A stretch of DNA of 64,000 nt, from contig CM076259.1 in the NCBI GenBank assembly GCA_038380795.1, forward strand, positions 96,273,739 through 96,337,738. Reading direction: 5' to 3'. This document shows positions 39,801 to 50,472 of the stretch, in pieces. Each line of letters starts with the position of its first letter. The stretch's first letter is position 1. The position numbers were made by a program, and so were the translations under genes. The stretch is from Pyrocephalus nanus (Eukaryota; Chordata; Aves; Passeriformes; Tyrannidae). Under the pieces are notes generated by a model that was not told the DNA's origin, searched no databases, and was given only the letters and a program-made list of their open reading frames with translations.

Positions 39801-42800
39801 AAAGAGCTGCTTCATATGGCATCCTTCTCCCCTATGATACTTACCAAAAATAAAGGGAAATCCTGTCTAAGATTTATGCTACCCGCTGATTATCTTTCAA
39901 CAAAATTCAGTCACGAGAGGCCAACATTAGCAGCTAGGCATTCTGCCTTTTCTAGATTATTGAGAATGAGGAAAATGTCTTGCTAGAGTTCAAGCAGCTG
40001 CATTAATGTATACTAAAGGAGTGCTGCAGACACTTAGTTTGACCCATCAGTTTTTAAGCACTCAGTACCGGTGTAGAGAGTTGTCATCTTTGCCACAATT
40101 GAAACCTATGGTTGATTTCATCTTTCTCCTGTTTTTCCCTTTGCTCTCCAGACCTATTTTGGGGAATGTGGTTTCACTTGAAAAATGTGGCTTGGCCTAA
40201 GCCAAGGCTTACCTAAGATTGTTTTATGAAAACATAAACCCTTTCTTTGCATGAAATGCATCAACTCACTCAGAGAAGCTATGTCTTAAACTAACTGATT
40301 CTCAGGGTACTCATCCTTCTGCTTTCCTGAGGTGATCAGGTGTGGTTACACTAGACTGACAAAGCCAAAGGAATACATAGTCAGGAAAGAGGCAGAATAA
40401 GGAAACCTTTTAGGGGATATAAGATATATTTACAGACTGGGATTTTGAGTATGCGTTCCATCTTCTGACACTGGCTATGGGCTCCAGTGAAAATCTCATT
40501 CCATATTGTCTGACCTTGCTCTGTAAGGGAAGAAGGTACAGAGTCAGTGGATAAAATTGACATTGGCAACCTCAGCTGATGCCTAATTTAAAATTTATTG
40601 TTTTTTATTAAAAATAATACAAAAAAATTGTAAAATTCATCAGAGCATACCTCTACAAGTCAATTTAGAGGAGGCAAGAGTGTTATCAACAGTTTGAGAG
40701 AAGAAATCAAAGTCTAGGAAAGAGTTAAGCTGCAAATGAAAAAAAATAACTCTTCATCTTGTGATTGAAACTGTGAAAGTGAGTAGTAAATAATTTTAAA
40801 TCCAGAGGACTAAGAAGAGGGTAATATTCCCCAGCGGTAAGGACACTCACCTGGGCTGTGATGACAGCTTTGCTATGAAACTTCAAGACTGATTAAGTGT
40901 TTTTAATCACATGAGGTAACAGATTGCCTCTGGAGCAGAGAGGGACATACCTTATGGCTATGAAGTCACTTTCTGTCGCCATTACTCTCTACCTGACCCA
41001 GTGAGTCTGGGAGAGCTTGTACAGAAAGGGCAGAAAGTGCAGTGCATTTCTCCCTGCCCCACCCTCTCCAGCGCTTAGGGATGGTTTGTTTTAACTGCAT
41101 ATCCCATCTAGAAAAATGTCAAGGAGGGAAAGCTTTAAAAAATATCTTCTTTGATCCCAGCATTTGAAAGGATACTGCACTTGTGCAGAAATAACTTCAT
41201 TGTTGCACTGCTGATAGTGCTCTGAAAGCAGGATCAAAGTCCTTAGATGTCATAGGGAGGATATATTCTCTGGGTACAGAAGAATTTATAAATCACTGTA
41301 GGTAGAAATGTAGTTCTAGGTATGAGATGTATTTTATTTAAGTTAAATGAGGAAGATATCTAGAACTGAGTTTGGCTCTATTTCTGCCTAGGACAGAGTA
41401 AAACAAGATGGGTCTAGCCTAACTTTTATGGCTGTGTGAAGATCATATTAAGTGTGTCTAATAATGTTCTCTTTATTTCTTTTTCATAGATAAAAGAAAA
41501 AAAAAGACACAGAATACAATGAAAACAACATAAAATCTCAACTTATCTGTTTTTAGGGAGTGGAATACTACTTCTTTCTCCTGGAGTCTTCAAAGCTTTT
41601 TTTAATTGTGAGGCATGTATGAAATTTAAATACTTTAAATGGTACCCAAATGCAGATTTTCGTAATCAGTTTTGCAACTAAATGACTAATTTTCACTTAA
41701 AGCACTTTTTTAAAAAGTAAACTTCTTTGTTTGCTTGTTTGTTTTGTTTTGGTTTTTTTTGCATTGACCTGCAGTTCTTTTTGTTTCTCCCATGCTCTGC
41801 AAGTAAGTGAAGAAATATCTTATTGGAAGTAGTTAAAAGACGTGTCATCTTTAGAGGGGTCAAGCAATTTGTTTTTAAGGTCATATTAAAAATTTTTTTT
41901 AATACCACATTTTAATTATTTTACTATGGTGAGATATTTCAATTAGAATAGAGTTTTGCCAACAGTAAATTAAGATCTTTTCAATTTACATATTTCTTTT
42001 AACATCAATTATGATGTGTTGAAAGGACTTGACTCAAAGAATACTGCTGAACTTCTGGAAGAAAGTCATGACATTTAATATACAACTGTCAATCTTTAGT
42101 GAATGTTAGTGTTAAAACATTTGCATTGTTATGTGCATATGATACATTTCCCATCTTCTTGTATCTTCAGAAATATTTCGTAGTTGAACAAAATTATAAA
42201 CTGCGCTGAATTATGCATGGAAAAGTATTTTTGGGATCCATCTGCTAAGCATTTCTTTTCAGTTTGTTTCTAAAGTTAAAAATGTTTATGCTGCATTATA
42301 TTAGGTATAAAACAGATTAGAGCACCTTAATTGATTTTATTTCCCAATATTCTGTATTATCACACAGCTAAGCACATATCTAGTAAAAACACAAGCAGAA
42401 AGATCCTAGTTCAGCAGGGAATTTAAACATAGGCTTGAAATTTAGCTCTCTTGAACATTCCGCTGTGTTCAGGAACTTTGCTGAATGAGACCCTTCACCA
42501 AGAGAAGATACACAGATTAAGTCATGAATAATATTTTACTCTAATTATCAATATGTTTAATTTACTCTAAATAAAAAATATTTTGCATACTTTAAAGGCC
42601 AGTTGTTTCCAACCTTTCCCATTCCATAATTTTAGGCTATGTCCATCAGATATTTCTAAGCTTGTCTTCAGCCTTGCTTTTTGTTGAAAGTGCTGTGCAA
42701 GTTAACGTTTTTTTTCTGAGCTCAACAGCCAATTTCTTCTGTTACTAGGATACTGTTTACCATAAAGATCATGATGTAGAATGTACTGGCTAAAAAAGAT

Positions 42801-43189
42801 AATAAAGAAATAACAGAACAATGGAAAGCTTTCTGGGGGGATAAATCCAAAAGGCATTGATGATCAACTACTATCCAGCTATAAAATGTCACCAGAAGCA
42901 ACACTGAATCTGATATGTTCCACTGTTAAAAGGGAGGAAAAGAAAATACTTAAACGAGAGGTGAAAGAAGCATTTTTCACATGGAGTTAGAAATGAGCTA
43001 AGCCTAGCATTAACTATCATCACATTGCTTATGGATCCACAGAAATAAAATGCTGTTGGCAGGACAGCAAATAAATCCTGGAAAACTGGATTCAAGCAAA
43101 AAGTATATGAATTTGTCAAGTAACCAGAGAAAGATATTTAAAAAATATACACCAGCTCCACTTTTACTTGAATGGGAAAATATATTTGA
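36839..43189. other. Intergenic sequence, no gene recognised
   Basis: About 6.3 kb of mostly AT-rich sequence. A GC-richer patch at 37968..38390 holds a 140-codon plus-strand frame discussed as a finding. A short piece at 40831..40947 resembles an old repeat. A GTTTT-rich run lies near 41730..41760. The remaining open frames are short and without recognisable domains. Confidence 0.6.
40831..40947 (+). repeat. Possible remnant of an ancient tRNA-like or palindromic amniote repeat
   Basis: The piece starts cagcggtaaggacactcacc, similar to the phrase aggacactcacctggga found in old amniote repeats, and contains ctctggagcagagagggaca at 40928..40947, which resembles the returning arm of such elements. 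The middle is not conserved. Recognition is from memory and weak. Confidence 0.25.
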
Positions 43190-44526
43190 GAAGTAGTGGC
43201 AGTCTGGTCAAGTTTCCAGTGACTGGAAAAGGGGGAGCGTGACCCTCCTTTTCAAAAAATGTAGAAAGGAAAATGAAGGGTACTACCAACCAGTCAGTCT
43301 CACCTTTGTGCCTGGCAAGATCATGGAGCAGATCCTGCTGTAAACTAAGATAAGGCACATAGAAAATAAAGAAGGGATTAACAATAGCTGATACATGTTC
43401 ACTGGGGCAAACCATGTATGGCAAATTTGGTGGCCTTCTAGGATGGGGTTACACCGTTGGTGGTTGAGGGAGACTGACTGATGTCATCTACCTGGACTTG
43501 TGCAAAACATTTGACACTGTTCCACGCAACATCCTGGTCTCCAAGCTGGAAAGATGTGGATTTAATAGATGGATCACTCAGTGGATGAGGAACTGGTTGA
43601 ATGGTTACTCTCAGAGGGTTGTGGTCAATGGCTCAATCTCATGAGTGGCATTCCTCAGGGGTTGGTGTTACGACCAGTGCTCTTTGACATCTTTGTCAGC
43701 AACACAGGCAGTGGGATGGAGTGCACCCAGCAAATTTGCCAGTAACAGAAGCTAACTGGTGGGGTCAACGTGCTGGAGGGAAGGAATGCCTTCTAGAGTG
43801 ACCTGGGCAGAATTGAGAGGTGAAAACCTTATGAAGTTCAGCAAGGGCAAGTGCAAGGTTCTGCATATGGGTTGGGGCAATACCAAGCACAAACACAGGC
43901 TAGGTGGAAAGCAGCCCTGAGGAGAGAGACTTGGGGGTGTTGGTTGACAATGTCCATTTGCAGCCCCAAAAGCCAACCGTGTCTGGGGGTGTATCAAAAG
44001 CAGCATGGCCAGCAGGTCAAGGCAGGGATTCTTGCCCACTACTCTTCTCTAGTGAGACCCACCTGGAATACTTAGTTCAGCTTTGGGGCCCTCAGCATAA
44101 GAAGGACTGTTGGAGTTGGTCCAGAGAAGGACCACGATGATGATTGCAGGGCAAGGATCCCTCTCCTATGAAGACAGAAAGTGAGATTTGGGGCTGTTGA
44201 GCCTGGAGAAGGCTCCATGTAGACCTTTCAGCAACCTTCCAGTACCTAAAGGGGGCTAGAAGAGAACTGGAGAGGGACTTTTTGACAGGCATGTAGTGGG
44301 TAATGGTTTTAAATTGAAAGACAGCAGGTTTAGATTAGATTTGAAAATTCTTTATTGTGAGGACGGTGAGATGCTAGAACAGCTTGTTCAGAAAACCTAT
44401 TGGTGGCCCAGCCCTGGAAGTGTCCAAGTCCAGGTTGGCTGGTCTAGTAGAAGATATCCCTGCCCATGGCAGGAGTATTGAAACTAGGTGTCCCTTCCAA
44501 CCCAAACCATTCTGTGATTCTATGAA
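43190..44526 (+). mobile_element. CR1 LINE, long 5'-truncated and decayed copy
   Basis: About 1.3 kb of CR1 ORF2 and 3' UTR. Successive pieces match the reverse transcriptase region: [20 protein letters not shown] sequence at about 43295..43341, [12 protein letters not shown] at about 43490..43524, a GIPQGLVL-like piece at about 43645..43670 and KFSKGKCKVLHMG-like sequence at about 43833..43870. The C-terminal region follows, and the copy ends in ATTCTGTGATTCTATGA at 44510..44526. The catalytic FADD block is lost (gcaaatttgccagtaacaga) and several stops and frameshifts are present, so the copy is dead. Short frames between 43752 and 44481 are shadows of it. Confidence 0.95.
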
Positions 44527-45648
44527 AAGATCTATTTCATTTAGACACTGATGAAGCTCTATAATTGGGTGCATGGTGGAGGAAGTCCCTCTAAATGTCT
44601 ACTTTTCATACATAAATTTTATGTAAAAATGTAGATGACTTTGAAAATTTCCAGGGATAGGTCATGTTTGTGTTAATTGTAAATAATGATATTAAACACA
44701 TAGGTTCCTCCTCCAGATATGCTGAAAGATAAATTCTCAATGCTAATTTTAGAGGAAGAAGCAATCCAGAAGTAGTGGTTGTTGGAGATCTGGGACAAGG
44801 AATATCCTCCAGCATTGCCAACAGCATTTATGGTAAGACTATTCTTATTCCCTGTATAAAATGAAATAAATATTTTAGTGTGATTTCACCAGACTGTTGT
44901 GGTCAATGTTAAACAAACCAAATTTTTAGACAGACCAAGTAAATGTTGGGGAAGGTAGGACACATTAATTTAGCAAACATTATGACTGACTGTAACAATG
45001 AAGAAATTATTTTTTACTTAGTTTATATTCAAAATATTTTATGTTTGGACAAGAATCCTAATTTTATTTGCTGCTATTTTTTTGAGTGAAATACATTAAA
45101 AGGGATAAACTCGGCTTTGTTGGAATAAATGCTATGATCCCAGACTGCAAATGTAATATATATATACATGTTTCTAATTCTGTTTAAACCACATTTGTGC
45201 TTAGGGACATGTGAGTTTGTTTTGGTATGAATCACTAAGACAATAATTCTGCATTCTCACTTCTCCCTCTCACCGTAACTCTGCTCTTACCTATTTCCAT
45301 TACAATGTAACATCATGATCCTAAGTACTGTCAAATAACATGTCAAATATATTGTCAAATAAAATACTAATACTGCTAATTGTTGCTACTACTAAATAAA
45401 GCTCTAAAGCCTCTTAAAATGTAGCTTCCAAAGGAATAGTGAATGACATCACTTAGCAGCATAAATTAATCCTCGTTCAGTTTTGTGCTTATAAGGTTAA
45501 ATGGTAAACCAGCAACTGTGTAAGCTCATTTAAAAAAGCCTCATTCTAGCTACATTAGCTGCACAAAAATCTGAAGTACACCCATAGCTAAAACAGAAAT
45601 AATTTGAGAGTAACAAAATATATGACACAGCACACAGCATAGCACACA
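44527..45648. other. Intergenic sequence between CR1 and the pentanucleotide array
   Basis: AT-rich sequence without a recognised gene. An exon-like segment with AG and GTAAGA borders lies at 44753..44832 (see findings). Confidence 0.6.
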
Positions 45649-45789
45649 TTTTTCTTTTTTTTTCTTTTCTTTTCTTTTCTTTTCTTTTCTTTTCTTTTCT
45701 TTTCTTTTCTTTTCTTTTCTTTTCTTTTCTTTTCTTTTCTTTTCTTTTCTTTTCTTTTCTTTTCTTTTCTTTTCTTTTCTTTTCTTTTC

Positions 45790-46051
45790 TTTTTTCTTTC
45801 CTTTCCTTTCCTTTCCTTTCCTTTCCTTTCCTTTCCTTTCCTTTCCTTTCCTTTCCTTTCCTTTCCTTTCCTTTCCTTTCCTTTCCTTTCTTTTCTTTTC
45901 TTTTCTTTTCTTTTCTTTTCTTTTCTTTTCTTTTCTTTTCTTTTCTTTTCTTTTTTCTTTCCTTTCCTTTCCTTTCCTTTCCTTTCCTTTCCTTTCCTTT
46001 CCTTTCCTTTCCTTTCCTTTCCTTTCCTTTCCTTTCCTTTCCTTTCCTTTC
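45790..46051. repeat. 161-bp higher-order duplication inside the array
   Basis: The block T6C-(TTTCC)18-TTTC occurs twice, at 45790..45890 and 45951..46051, offset by exactly 161 bp and separated by (TTTTC)12. The identical irregular T6C junction and identical copy number indicate duplication of a compound unit, not independent growth of each pentamer run. Confidence 0.85.
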
Positions 46052-46164
46052 TTTTCTTTTCTTTTCTTTTCTTTTCTTTTCTTTTCTTTTCTTTTCTTTT
46101 CTTTTCTTTTCTTTTCTTTTCTTTTCTTTTCTTTTCTTTTCTTTTCTTTTCTTTTTTTCTTTTC

Positions 46165-46195
<31 letters not shown>

Positions 46196-46289
46196 CTTTT
46201 CTTTTCTTTTCTTTTCTTTTCTTTTCTTTTCTTTTCTTTTCTTTTCTTTTCTTTTCTTTTCTTTTCTTTTCTTTTCTTTTCTTTTCTCT

Positions 46290-46449
46290 CCCTTCCCTTC
46301 CCTTCCCTTCCCTTCCCTTCCCTTCCCTTCCCTTCCCTTCCCTTCCCTTCCCTTCCCTTCCCTTCCCTTCCCTTCCCTTCCCTTCCCTTCCCTTCCCTTC
46401 CCTTCCCTTCCCTTCCCTTCCCTTCCCTTCCCTTCCCTTCCCTTCCCTT
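46290..46449. repeat. (CCCTT)32 block; AAGGG on the minus strand
   Basis: Thirty-two perfect pentamers with no interruption. On the minus strand the GGG triplets are separated by AA, so every four units form a canonical G-quadruplex pattern. Confidence 0.97.
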
Positions 46450-49400
46450 CCCCTTTTTTTTTAATTTTTTTGCTTTCCTTTTTTCTTTATTTTTTCTTCT
46501 CTTCCCAAACTTTCCCTTCCCAAACCTTCTGTTTTTCTCAGGAATGATATAAGCATATATTTCCCTGCACTTTTTAATTAATTTCAGCACTCTCCTCCTC
46601 AGATAATGGAGCAAGATGCAATATATCCAAGATACAATATATCTAAAGGATGATGCAGATTTCCTCTGGACAGAGAACTGTCTAAACAGGCTGTGATCCA
46701 GAATGCTTATTTCTGTTTCTAGCAATTCATAATTCACAGAACACAATAGACAAATTAGCAAGAAATCCTCCAAGACAAGATAAAGATATTTTTAAGATTT
46801 TATTGTGTCAACCTTTCTGAAACATAAAATAGTGAAAAAAGAAGAGTTCATAGTTGAAGCAGCAGACTCCCCATTCTTATGCGTTATTAATTACTAAACA
46901 AAAGTGGCATGTACCTGTCAAGATTCATTAGAAAATTTTAAGCATATTAATCTATTCAAGGACTAGCATATTATGAACCCTACCCAATGTAACTGATTGT
47001 TTAGAAGAGACAATATGCAATTTTTAGTGAACTGTCTACAGGTTCTACTAATCACCTTAGGAAGGCATGAACACTGTTTCCAGCTTTAAGGAGCTTGAAC
47101 ACAAGATATTCAGGGTGGAAATTCAAAGAAGTGGGGGAATGAGGTTTAGGAATAAGGTTTAATCACTACTTCAAAAGATACTACTTCATGCATAAGTGAA
47201 TCTGCAGCTGAGCTCCCTTAACTGGTGGACACATCTAATAAAACACGGTTAAATTATTTTAATTTCACATAAGTCTCCTCTCCCCTCCCTTCCCCTCCTA
47301 CATAGGCTTCTTATCATTCATGGGTATATAAGGAACATCATATAAGTGGCTCATGATGACTGCATTCAATGTTAGCTGCTCAACACTAAAAGTTTCCGAG
47401 GAAAGGCTCTAAAGCCTTCCATACAATAAGAATTACTTAATTTATTTAAATGGATTTATTATTAGGAGCCCTTTGAAAGCAAGTACTGAAGCCATTGTGT
47501 GCTGCTGGCCATTTGACTACATTGTCTGTTCTCAACTTTTTCTCCATGTCCTTGTATCAGCAATATTAGCTAACACTGACAGTGTTAGCCTTGATTTAAC
47601 TTGCATAGATATATCAGGAGAACCATGCCAGACCTGAGTTCATTTAAAATGTTGCTTGACAACCTGATCCTTTGAACTCAGTCTCTACTTGATCTTGCAC
47701 CTCTATGTTGCCATGGCGCCCAGATTAAATAATGTAACTATTTTACCCTAAAGGCACACCAACAACTAACCTACTGCAAAGAGGTCTCCTTGGTTGTGCT
47801 TTCAGTTCTAGAATACTGATGCACAAACTCTCTTCATGCACAAGCATGCACATAATTAAGTTTCCTTTATGAACCTTCAGAATATCCTTTGGAAAAAAAA
47901 TAGAAAAGGATAAAACTTGAATTTCTAAAACTCCATTAAGATTACTGTTATGATCTCCACCCTGTTAACCTTTATGATCACATTTTCCACATTTGCTGTT
48001 AAATTGCTTCCTGCAAAGTGCCAGAACAGGTGACATTGACAATAGATTCTTCATTTTACCCACGTTATCAATGGGTAAAAATTGTTCTAATAAGTCTTCA
48101 TCAATAATTATGATCCCCTAAGAAAATATTGCATTTATCTTTCTGTAAGTTATAAGAAAAGTAAAGGGCATACTATTGTCATATCAAGTAAAGTGCCCTT
48201 TGGAATATCATTAACAAAATCCAGCATAAAATAACAATACATTATGTGTTAGGAATCTAGGAACATGAATAGATTCCTAATGTAAGCAGTTTTTCTTCAC
48301 AGAAAAACATGGTAATTTAAAGAGCAGAAATACATTTTTCTATGAAAGGTTGTCACTGCAGGAGGTGATTGAAAGTTTTATGATGCCATGTGGTACTTGT
48401 ACAGTCATGATTGCTAGCTATAGAGTATATATTTTAAATTATTTTTCAATTGTTTACCCCACTAGTTTAGATTCAAACTGCGAGGTATGTAGTCATGGTG
48501 GCAAACATTTTCCTGTAATCACAATATTTTCAAAGAACTATCTGTAATGAAGCAGAATATTCATCTGAAGGGGGGCATTTTGTTTTTATTATGAAACATT
48601 TGGTTGCGTAGTTAGAGAAAAAGAAGATTAAATAAATTTCATTGGATTTTATTTTAAATCTTAAATATTTCAATAAAATTATTTTTCTTTCTTGATCTAT
48701 TCCTTTTTCTTTTTCTTCTTTTGTGTTCTTCTTTTTGTTGAGATTTTTTTATGATTGTGAAATTTTGGACCCTTTTTCCCTTCTATTTTTTTTTTTTGAG
48801 AAAAATATGAAGGTATTTTAATGAAAACTTTAAATTTTGACAAAACCCCCACTATCTTCCATTAGTGGAAAATATAATAACAATTTTGCTGGTAAGTAAG
48901 TGTTGTCATTCCCCTGTTTTCTGTGAGGCAATGCTCTTGTGTATGCCCTGAAAGCATTATTGCAAGTTAAAAGAAAGGATGTATGTTTGATGCCTACAAT
49001 CAGGGATATGAATCCATATATCAACTTATAAGTAGAAGAAGATAATTTTTCGAATACTAAATACTCCCAGCTATCTGTGGTTTAACTCTGAGAGTTAGAT
49101 GCCATATGTTTTGCTATCAGATGTGACATTCTGCTGTAGTGCAATGTTACTTAAAAAGACATTTTTCAGCCAGTTTAGATTTTTCTTCCTCAAGGAATAC
49201 AAAATTTTTTCTTAACTAAAGGGTGACTTTTGTGTTATATTTATTACTGCTCTGTGAGTATTCTCTGCCCCCTGCCCCTGTGAAGCCTGCTCTTTTTAAA
49301 AAGGCTTTTAAAATGCATTATTTCAGTGTTCAAGACACGCTATTGTTTCAGTCAGTGTTTCAGTAGGGTATTCTGTTACTGCCAGAGCACAGATAGGTCC

Positions 49401-49546
49401 CATTCAGCTCAGTGTTAGATAACATAGATTCTAGAACAAGATTGCAGAAACAGAGAAAAACCATATGGCTAAGAAATTACTCTCTATCATATCTAGTACT
49501 TTTACCACGTTTGTATCTTTTAATTTATAGGATGTGCAAAGGCTTC

Positions 49547-50032
49547 TCACGTAAAAGGTACAAGATAACAAACAAATGTATTCTTCTGCTGAAGAAGTTC
49601 ATCAGATACAGTACTGATTCCTAATGATGAGAAAGAAGTGACCGAGGTGAAAGTTTTTTCTTGGGTTTCTGGTGGTTTTTTCTCTGTCTTGGAAAGCAAG
49701 ATAGTAAAGCAAGATAGTAATACTGAAATAATACTGAGTAATACTAAAACAATGAACATTAATTTCTTAATTAAACTATAACTATTCTGCATTACTATGA
49801 TACATGTGATCTTTTGTAAAGAACATCTGAAATTCCACTGTTTATCAGTCTGTGTCAGTTCCTTGCATCCACAGTTTTTTGGCTGTTGATACTGTTGAAA
49901 ACAGTTTATTATGTGTAATCTGCTGCCCACATCAATACTAATATACTTAACATTAATCTTCTGTGTTGTGTTGCAAGAGCTCTGGCTCTCCTGCCTCCTC
50001 ACAAGCTTGTTTGCTTGTTTGCCATCAATCAA
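49547..50032 (-). other. Unassigned 161-codon open frame with one hydrophobic segment
   Basis: The minus-strand frame is open for 161 codons from a non-ATG first codon (TTG) to TGA; the first in-frame ATG lies around residue 80. It has a cysteine-containing region (about residues 47-75), then a hydrophobic segment of about 24 residues (LMFIVLVLLSIISVLLSCF) bordered by KK on one side and a lysine/glutamate-rich stretch on the other, as in single-pass membrane proteins. I recognise no family. Part of the hydrophobic segment is encoded by short internal DNA repeats (agcaagatagta twice, aatact several times), so it may be accidental. No promoter or splice structure is visible. Confidence 0.15.
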
Positions 50033-50437
50033 GCCATCATGACATGCTACTTATTTTTTTCCATCACTTCAGATATGGTGCACAGAATTCCCTTCTTATA
50101 AATGCAGCATATAAACTCTGAAACTACCAACCTCAGTGCCAGGGTTTCCCCAAAGGAAAAGATCATTTCTCAACTCATTGATAAAACCTAAACAAAACAA
50201 ATAAACAAAATAAAGTTGTACATCTGAGATTGGGACTTTTTTTGTTTGTTTGGGTTGGTTTAGTTTTAAATAGAAAAATCTGCCAGCCCAGCTCTAGCTG
50301 GGACAACTGGAATTGCCAGCTCTGTCTCTGTGGTAATCAGTAATTTGAGGAAAGGCTGTTTTCTCAGCCTGAAAGGCCATTGTCAATATTGTGATTTCTA
50401 GTCCTTCCAACCATCACTCAGTACCCCTGTGCTTCCT

Positions 50438-50439
<2 letters not shown>

Positions 50440-50468
<29 letters not shown>
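50440..50468. repeat. Poly(T) tract, about 29 nt
   Basis: A run of about 29 T after a CCT-rich lead-in. Simple sequence. Confidence 0.85.

Positions 50469-50472
<4 letters not shown>

Larger units (their letters stand above)
45649..46462. repeat. Composite pentanucleotide array, 814-nt pure pyrimidine tract
   Basis: There is no purine on the + strand across 814 nt. From left to right: T5C and T9C, (TTTTC)25 at 45665..45789, T6C, (TTTCC)18 at 45797..45886, TTTC, (TTTTC)12 at 45891..45950, T6C, (TTTCC)18 at 45958..46047, TTTC, (TTTTC)20 at 46052..46151, T7C, (TTTTC)2, T6C, (TTTTC)22 at 46177..46286, TCTC, (CCCTT)32 at 46290..46449, then CCCC and T9. The minus strand reads AAAAG, AAAGG and AAGGG, the same three motifs as in the human RFC1 intronic repeat. 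The 407-codon minus-strand frame over it arises from the stop-free periodicity and is not called as a gene. Copy numbers in an assembly may be inexact. Confidence 0.98.

Noticed and set aside
43752..44574. Several 60-95 codon frames on both strands
   Set aside because: All lie inside the decayed CR1 copy and are pieces or shadows of its broken ORF2.
45550..46773. 407-codon minus-strand open frame rich in K, R, E and G
   Set aside because: Most of it is translation of the AAAAG/AAAGG/AAGGG array, which has no stop in the frame. The unique part before the array shows no recognisable domain and no splice or promoter evidence.
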